From positions 1-58,260 of the forward strand of contig CAYYNP010000022.1 in assembly GCA_964472545.1 (NCBI GenBank): a stretch of DNA of 58,260 nucleotides, given 5' to 3'. The translations under genes and the position numbers were made by a program. Position 1 is the first letter of the stretch. Every line of letters begins with the position of its first letter. Source of the stretch: CAYYNP01 sp964472545. Its GTDB lineage: Bacteria > Planctomycetota > Planctomycetia > Pirellulales > Thermoguttaceae. The notes beneath the pieces are model-generated. The model was not told the DNA's origin and made no database searches. It saw nothing but the letters and a program-made list of their open reading frames with translations. Below are positions 52,833 to 58,260 of the stretch, in pieces.

Positions 52833-53503
52833 TGCGAGCCCTTTTCTACATGGAGTACGTGTGACATGAGCAACAACGACTTCGACCCAGGTGTCTTGGA
52901 CGGATTCTCTTTGCGGTTGATCTTCCCGGCCGCGGGCACAAATACCCCGACCTGGGCGCATACCTTAGCGCGGCCGGAGGGGAGGGTGCCGATTTGGCCA
53001 ATAGAAATGGCCCCCGCGACGAGGGCCAAAACGAAGAAACACCCAGGTCCCCTATCGGGGGATATCGCCTGGGTGTGCTGCTGCCTGATTAGGTTGAGAT
53101 TCGTAAATCGAAACCGTATCGCTGAATCTATCACACCCTACGGCTACGTCAAGCTTTTCCGGGGCCCAAAGACCGGAATACTCAAGAAAATCGCTACAGA
53201 TTGACTCTTCAGGGGGGCTATCCGCGCTTGCCGAGATACAGACTGGGGTAAACGGGGGGGCCAGAAAGGGCAGGAGATATCAGAATAGTATGAATAATTG
53301 GCACGCGACGTTGGGTGAGTTCAGTGGAGGGCATCTGAGAGAGGCCACACCGACCGTCTATATCCACGCTCGAAAGGCCACGCGGTGAACGTTTTCGTTG
53401 TGGCTTTGGTGGGGTCGTGATAGACTGGTAGTTTGGGAGGTTTGTGCCGGAGCCTCCGCCTCATCGCATCCAACCTCGTCGGCCACGCACAGGAATCTCG
53501 CTT
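52833..53503. other. Long intergenic region with a hairpin-rich leader of the PEP-CTERM gene
   Basis: About 670 bases between divergent genes. On the minus strand, a 9-bp stem ACACCCAGG/CCTGGGTGT (53039-53047 and 53068-53076) encloses a smaller CCCCTATCGGGG stem and is followed by TTTCTTCGTTTT. This could be an attenuator-like terminator ahead of the gene at 52832. A second GACACCTGGGT (about 52888-52898) could pair with the first arm instead. A 101-codon minus-strand frame (52829-53134) spans it but has no family traits. Nothing is recognised in 53150-53503. Confidence 0.45.
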
Positions 53504-55945
53504 ATGCAGGCTTGTCGTCTAGGGCTCGTACGTTCGCTCGCGGTGGGCACGTTGCTGCTTGGCACGGGGCTGCTCTGCACGGAGGCGACGGCGTTGGCAT
53601 CGTCGGATATGGGCGGCGACTGCGTTTCCTGTCATTGGGGCTTCCGCAGAGGAATGGAACTGCGAGACCACCACAGCCTGACCGGCGGCCTGAAAACCTA
53701 CGAGGTGGCGCCCGGCCAAGCGGCCCGAATCTCCTTCGACGTCTTCGACGGCAGCCAGGATTACGCCGTTGGCCTCAGCGGCCTGGACCGCCCGGGGCTC
53801 GACAACGGGGCCCGGCTCGATTACACCGTGACGCCCGGGCTCGAATGGCAGCCTCTTGACGGAGGAGCCTACTACGCTTCGAACACGCACACCACCCCGG
53901 GACAACTCGACTTCGACCTGCAGGTCAATGCCGACAGTTCACCCGATCTGTATCTACTCGAGGCCCAGTTGGCCGGCACCAGCGGCGAACTTTGGGCACA
54001 AGTCGAGGACTTCTACCTTCGCGTGCTTTCGTCCGCCCCCGCGTTCGGCGCCGTCACGCCGGCAGTGCTGACCGGCTTCGAGCAGGCGGCGGCCGGTTCG
54101 CAGACGTTCATCCGTTCCGCCGGCGATGACGAACTCGAGTGGACCAGCGCCGGAGCCGTGAACGGATGGGCGGCGGTCGACAACAGCTTCAACGACCCGA
54201 ACGACCCCGCCAACAGCCGTCAATTCCATATCCATCAAGCCGACGTGGCACTGCAAACCGAACTGATCGACGTACGCGAATTCGTCGACGTCCAGGTGTC
54301 GGTCGATCTGCGGATTTGGGACGAGGACACGGGGTTCGAGAACGACGACGAAATCGACCTCCGCGTCGCCACCAGCACCGACGGCGTGGCCTTCAACGAG
54401 TTCTTCTTCCTGCAACTCGATGGTGCCGCGACCGACGCGCTCAACACGGCCGACGAACTGGGCAACGGCGCGTTTTCCACCTTCACCACGCCGCCGGGCT
54501 ATATCCCGGACGACGTGGCCACGTTGCAGATTATCGCCGGGGCGACCGTCGACGCCGCAGGCGAACACGTCTTCTTCGACAATCTGCGCGTTTCCGGAAC
54601 GCCTGCGGCCGCGTTGTCGACGTTGCGCTGGGACGCTGCGGGCAACGGCGTCTGGGGCGAGGTCAACGGAATCACAGGCCTATCCCATTGGCTTGATGCG
54701 GCCGGCAGCGCGGGCGCGGCAATACCCAATGACGAAACCACAAACGCCGTGCTTCCCGCAGACAACGTCCACACCGTGACCGTGGCCGCCGATCGGCAGA
54801 TCCGCGGTCTGTCGGTCGAAGGCGGCACGCTGGCGGTCGGCGCCGATCGAATGCTGAGCGTCGTCCGCGACGCCACGTTCGGCCCCGGCACGACGCTGCA
54901 ACTCGATCGCGGGGCGCGGCTGAGCGTGCGCGGCGGGCTGACGCTGGCGGAGAACTCCCGTACGGCTATCCGCCTGGGCAACTCCGACTCCGGGCGGATC
55001 ATCACCCCCGGCGGCAACGTCAACCTTGGCGGCGCGCTCTTGCTTCAGCCGACCGCCGTCGATCCGGCCGACATCGATAGCGTCGTGCGGCGGGAGATTG
55101 TCGAGGCCACCGGCGGCGGTGCGATCGTGGGCGTTTTCGACACCCTGCCGCCGTCGCCCGGCGACGGAGAGCCCGTCACCGTCGGCCACCTCGGCCTGGG
55201 CGTGTTCAACCTGGGCGTAGACTACGTCGAGACCAACCCGCCGGACGATCCGCCGCAGCATAGCGAAGTGGCCGTCGATCTCTACATCGCCAAGGCCGCC
55301 GACGGCAACGCCGACGGGAGGATCGACGGCCAAGACATCACGACGCTGATTACCAACTTCTCACGGCCCGGCGACCCGGCCAATCGCAACTGGCTGCAGA
55401 ACGACACGGCTGGCGGCGTGAGCGGGCGCGGCGACGGGTTCGTCGACGGTCAGGACATCACCGATCTGATCACCCACTTCACCGGCGACGCGGGCCCGCC
55501 CGGCGACGGCTCGGCTTCGGCCGCCTACGATCCGACGACCGGCCAGTTTACCGTGTCGGTCGAGGGCGTGTTGAGTTGGAGCCTCAACAGCAACGGCCAA
55601 TTCCTCGGCAGTGAACTCGGCAGTGAACTTGGCGGCGCCGAAGACGCACTGCGAAACACCGGCGGACTGGGCCTGGTATCGGCCAACGAGAACACCGTCG
55701 GCGAAGGGCTCTTTCAGGGCACCCTCACTTACGACGACCTCCCGCTGGGCCAAGTCGCGCCCGCCGGCACCGACGTTGGGCAGTTTGCGCTGCAATACAT
55801 CACCGCCTACGGCGGCCCCGTGCAAAGCGGCTCGATCCACGTCGTCCCGGAGCCCGGCAGCCTCGTGTTGGCCGCGTTGGGCGCGGTCGGGCTCTTGCTG
55901 GGTTGGCGGCGGCGGAGGTCACACCCTGGGGAAAAGTTGCCGTGA
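53504..55945 (+). CDS. Exported protein with one CxxCH, dockerin-like motifs and PEP-CTERM tail
   Basis: 813 residues from ATG at 53504 with AGGAA upstream. Signal peptide MQACRLGLVRSLAVGTLLLG and following residues, then MGGDCVSCHWGFRRG with a c-heme-type CVSCH at about residues 40-44. A region of beta-rich sequence follows, with a lectin-like segment (WTSAGAVNGWAAVDNSFNDP), autotransporter-like repeats around VTVAADRQIRGLSVEGGTLA, and two dockerin-like calcium motifs (DGNADGRIDGQDITTLITNF and GRGDGFVDGQDITDLITHF). The tail VPEPGSLVLAALGAVGLLLG plus WRRRRS is a PEP-CTERM signal. A sorted, surface-bound protein is likely; whether the CxxCH binds heme is unknown. Confidence 0.85.
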   Translation: MQACRLGLVRSLAVGTLLLGTGLLCTEATALASSDMGGDCVSCHWGFRRGMELRDHHSLTGGLKTYEVAPGQAARISFDVFDGSQDYAVGLSGLDRPGLDNGARLDYTVTPGLEWQPLDGGAYYASNTHTTPGQLDFDLQVNADSSPDLYLLEAQLAGTSGELWAQVEDFYLRVLSSAPAFGAVTPAVLTGFEQAAAGSQTFIRSAGDDELEWTSAGAVNGWAAVDNSFNDPNDPANSRQFHIHQADVALQTELIDVREFVDVQVSVDLRIWDEDTGFENDDEIDLRVATSTDGVAFNEFFFLQLDGAATDALNTADELGNGAFSTFTTPPGYIPDDVATLQIIAGATVDAAGEHVFFDNLRVSGTPAAALSTLRWDAAGNGVWGEVNGITGLSHWLDAAGSAGAAIPNDETTNAVLPADNVHTVTVAADRQIRGLSVEGGTLAVGADRMLSVVRDATFGPGTTLQLDRGARLSVRGGLTLAENSRTAIRLGNSDSGRIITPGGNVNLGGALLLQPTAVDPADIDSVVRREIVEATGGGAIVGVFDTLPPSPGDGEPVTVGHLGLGVFNLGVDYVETNPPDDPPQHSEVAVDLYIAKAADGNADGRIDGQDITTLITNFSRPGDPANRNWLQNDTAGGVSGRGDGFVDGQDITDLITHFTGDAGPPGDGSASAAYDPTTGQFTVSVEGVLSWSLNSNGQFLGSELGSELGGAEDALRNTGGLGLVSANENTVGEGLFQGTLTYDDLPLGQVAPAGTDVGQFALQYITAYGGPVQSGSIHVVPEPGSLVLAALGAVGLLLGWRRRRSHPGEKLP

Positions 55946-56928
55946 TCTCGGCCGACGCTCGCGTTGCTCGCCGCCTGGGCGCGAACTGCAACCCGTTGCC
56001 ACTGAGGAGGTTGCGTTGACGGGCCAGTCTCCGCCGGCCCATCGCTCGGAAGGGCCGTGATCAAGAAACGCCTTTGCTCTTCACGTAACCTGTTCGCTGA
56101 ACACGGTTTACGGCACCACGCCGCCGCTGCGGCGGCGGTCAACAATTCGACCGGAGAGTTACGTCAACCGCTCGCCGCCGCGCCGCGCCCGAACCGGTTT
56201 GACGCCAACGGGTTAGAGTGCCGCGCGGTCGAAAGAGATCGTCGTAACTGCGGTCCCCGAGGGGTTGACGGCAGTGGAATTCTCATGTAATTGCGCTCGC
56301 CGATGCGTGTCGATCAACAATCAGCGAGCCGCGACGGCGGCATTCGGGGCAAGTATTGTTAGTGTGTACACCCTAATTCTGCTTGCCGCCGGTTCGCCGG
56401 GGCTTCCCGAGACCGCGGCCCGCGAACGCGCACGTGCTCTCACGGTTTCGCCACACCGACGATTCTGCGGATCGGGTTGAACAAGGCGGTCAGGTCTGCT
56501 CCCCAAGAGCGGCCGTGCTGCCCGCCAGGGTTGATGGGCGGACATTGAGCCGTTAACCAGCATGCGAAGCAACCGGATGATTGTGTCGCGGGCGGCCCGA
56601 GGGCATAATGTCGACATGGCCATGCCACTGGCCACGGTATTCGAGTCCGGACCGATATTACGAGCAGAACAAACACGTCGGCGCACCATGGGACTGGGTA
56701 CTTTGGACAAATGCAGTCATCTTGTTGCCTCGCAACACGGACGATCCTGCGAATCAGTCGAATGAAGTAGCAAAGCCCTTTCCGCAAGATCGTCCGTGCC
56801 ACCCGCGGAACTCCACGTCCAGTCGGTCGGCCGCTGTACCAATCGATGATCTGCGGGCGCGTTGGCGTGCGGTCATTGTGGCGATGCTCGGCGTGGAACA
56901 CAACCTCCCGGGACTTCGTCCCACCGGT
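55946..56928. other. Gene-poor region with decayed repeats
   Basis: About 980 bases with only short, unconvincing frames. Two related stretches near 56450-56490 and 56735-56775 share CGAYGATYCTGCGRATC and adjacent bases. Other short palindromes are present (GCCGCCGCTGCGGCGGC near 56117-56133). No intact gene, transposase or RNA gene is recognised; it may be the remains of repeat insertions. Confidence 0.5.
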
Positions 56929-56941
56929 TCAAGAACCGGTG
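56910..56941. repeat. Double palindrome at the end of the gene at 56929
   Basis: GGGAC-TTC-GTCCC (56910-56922) and CACCGGTTC-AA-GAACCGGTG (56922-56941) are adjacent. The second spans the stop codon of the minus-strand gene. They could end transcription or be part of the dispersed palindrome family. Confidence 0.55.
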
Positions 56942-57552
56942 CCACCCGCGCGGATCTTCTTCAGCGCCGAAGTGGCCAGTTGACGTATTATCTTATCGTC
57001 GTGTTCGAGTGCCTTGGTCAACGCCGCGACGGTCGCCGCCTCAACCTCCGCAGCGTCAACCTCCGCCACGGCGGTGGCCGACTTCCGATCGACGGCAGCC
57101 TCGCGTCGCAACTTGGTGATGATCCCGGCTCGCCACATGGAGCCGCGACTCGATGAGGCATACTCCGGAAACACCGACTTGAGCAGGTCCCGAACGCGGC
57201 TCCTGACGGGATGGAAGGAACGGCGGCAGCGCTGCTCAGGCCCCGTGACCGTCCAGTCCGAACAGGGCATTCCGATTCCTACGGTGACGCGACCTTTGGG
57301 GCCCGACATTCGGATCGCGGCCGTAGGGCGCGGGAGGCATCGTCTCCTGCCGAGCGACCAAGAGGCCGGGTCGAGCAACAACTCCTTGATTCGCGCAACG
57401 ATGGGCGGCTCCATGTCGCGGGCGGGCGTCAGCGAGACGGGGCACCGCAGCGATGAATACGGATCGATCAACTCACACGTACCCGACGTCGACGCGCGAA
57501 TGGCCTCGACGGTGGAGGGCTCGAGAAGGTCTTCGATGGCATCGGGCTGCAT
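56929..57552 (-). CDS. Hypothetical protein with HEAT-like C-terminus
   Basis: 207 residues from ATG at 57552; TAGGAGAGTC directly before it is a strong ribosome site. The middle contains SWSLGRRRCLPRPTAAIRMS, RVTVGIGMPCSDWTV and FHPVRSRVRDLLKSVFPEY. The C-terminus (AALTKALEHDDKIIRQLATS then ALKKI) looks like one HEAT-type helical repeat. No signal peptide. Family not recognised. The next gene upstream (57634-58080) is on the same strand 81 bases away. Confidence 0.65.
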   Translation of the reverse strand: MQPDAIEDLLEPSTVEAIRASTSGTCELIDPYSSLRCPVSLTPARDMEPPIVARIKELLLDPASWSLGRRRCLPRPTAAIRMSGPKGRVTVGIGMPCSDWTVTGPEQRCRRSFHPVRSRVRDLLKSVFPEYASSSRGSMWRAGIITKLRREAAVDRKSATAVAEVDAAEVEAATVAALTKALEHDDKIIRQLATSALKKIRAGGTGS

Positions 57553-57633
57553 GACTCTCCTATCGCATTACGCTAAGGTGGGCATTATCGGTGGTAGCGG
57601 TGTCGTTGGCGGGGCGAGGCCGTTCGATCCTTG

Positions 57634-58080
57634 TCACGAGACCCACATCGGGACATTCGGCTTGTCGGTCAATTGCCCTCGGCCCTTGCCGAAAGTCCCT
57701 TGGCCTTGCACATCGTACACGAATCCGCGTCCGTAACGCGGCCCGAACCAGTATTCCAACACGACCGTCTTCCTGTCGGGCGATACGTTGAAAGCGCCAG
57801 AAGCCCGTGCGTAGAACATCCCGCGAACCGGATTGCAATCGGGTTCTTCGAGAGGCTCGGCCAACTCCTCGAAGCTCTCACCTCGGTATTGCCAGTGGCG
57901 CAATACACCGCCGCAACACCGAACGGCGGATTCGCTGCATCGTGTCTCACGATACTCCGAAATCAGCATCTCGGCGGGCGCTGGACCATGGTCGCCGTGG
58001 CCTTCGCGTTGCGCCTTCGCCCAGACAGCGCGAAACTCGGCGAAGATCAGGCCATACAGCCAATCCGTCCTCCATCCCAT
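57634..58080 (-). CDS. Hypothetical protein
   Basis: 148 residues from ATG at 58080 with GAGGACGAC before it. Composition is mixed alpha/beta, soluble, with no signal peptide or membrane span. Segments such as LIFAEFRAVWAKAQREGHGD, GMFYARASGAFNVSPDRKTV and LEYWFGPRYGRGFVYDVQG read like a real globular protein, but no family is recognised. It may be co-transcribed with the gene at 56929-57552. Confidence 0.6.
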   Translation of the reverse strand: MGWRTDWLYGLIFAEFRAVWAKAQREGHGDHGPAPAEMLISEYRETRCSESAVRCCGGVLRHWQYRGESFEELAEPLEEPDCNPVRGMFYARASGAFNVSPDRKTVVLEYWFGPRYGRGFVYDVQGQGTFGKGRGQLTDKPNVPMWVS

Positions 58081-58237
58081 GTGTCGTCCTCAATTCGCTT
58101 GAAGGACCACGCGTATTACCGATGGTTCGGCACCAGAGTCTCGGCTACGAGGCAAGCGATGTTACCGTTTAATCGCCGCCGAATCAAGCGCCTTGGCGTT
58201 CTTCCCAGGAGAACTGCAAAGTCGATTCGCGGGAGTG

Positions 58238-58260
58238 GAAAAAGGGGACTGGCTCCGAGC
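58238..58260. repeat. Start of a dispersed repeat at the right edge
   Basis: The window ends in AAAAAGGGGACTGGCTCCGAGC, whose AAGGGGAC beginning resembles the arm of the palindrome at 37448. The second arm would lie outside the window. The 150 bases before it hold no gene. Confidence 0.45.

Noticed and set aside
1..58260. CRISPR arrays, insertion sequences, prophage or integrase genes
   Set aside because: No regularly spaced direct repeats and no transposase, integrase or phage-like proteins were seen on either strand.

Overview
The window looks like a piece of a GC-rich planctomycete chromosome (Pirellulales-like). No 16S rRNA is present, so this is inferred from gene content: an LEPR-XLL-like N-terminus on a surface protein, PEP-CTERM and dockerin-like secreted proteins, an anti-sigma-like protein ending in the NSR...CQNN motif, sigma/FHA/kinase modules, a SecD-SecF fusion downstream of tgt and yajC, and many palindromic intergenic repeats. 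I see no rRNA, tRNA, CRISPR array, transposase or prophage.

Layout. 1-1.1 kb: an ECF sigma factor and an overlapping membrane-anchored anti-sigma-like gene cut by the window edge. 1.5-2.7 kb: bioF. 3.1-7.8 kb: a tandem pair of large membrane proteins with a J-like N-terminal module; the first is intact, the second carries two in-frame stops and a frameshift, although both keep a similar promoter. 7.9-15.6 kb: a carbohydrate-handling block (Gfo/Idh/MocA oxidoreductase, TPR protein, two xylose-isomerase-like TIM barrels, a mannose-6-phosphate-isomerase-like cupin, a DUF4432 mutarotase-like protein), interrupted by a small stand-alone TIR protein. 15.8-21.6 kb: a minus-strand Tad/Flp pilus gene set (Flp pilin, prepilin peptidase, TadE-like and Tad-domain proteins) without its ATPase or secretin. 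21.8-31.0 kb: a signalling block of sigma factor, double-FHA protein, J-module/FHA protein and, convergently, a serine/threonine kinase of about 2,150 residues.

31.4-37.3 kb: a TonB-dependent receptor, a sensor histidine kinase with a CATCH heme-type motif in its extracytoplasmic loop, RNase HI and a LysM protein. 37.5-43.4 kb: tgt, yajC and a secDF fusion, all on the minus strand. 43.5-46.9 kb: an unknown membrane protein and a GH95 alpha-L-fucosidase. 47.1-55.9 kb: envelope and surface proteins: a fusion of three c-type heme motifs to a probable outer-membrane beta-barrel, a Calx-beta/dockerin-like protein, two paralogous PEP-CTERM proteins, and an 813-residue protein with one CxxCH, two dockerin-like motifs and a PEP-CTERM tail. 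56-58 kb: repeat-rich, gene-poor DNA and two conserved-looking hypothetical genes.

No single locus is a proven new system. The candidates most worth attention are the cytochrome/beta-barrel fusion with two other CxxCH envelope proteins nearby, the J-module family linking FHA and TPR-like membrane proteins beside a giant kinase, and the several families of palindromic repeats. All functions are inferred from reading motifs; no database search was run.
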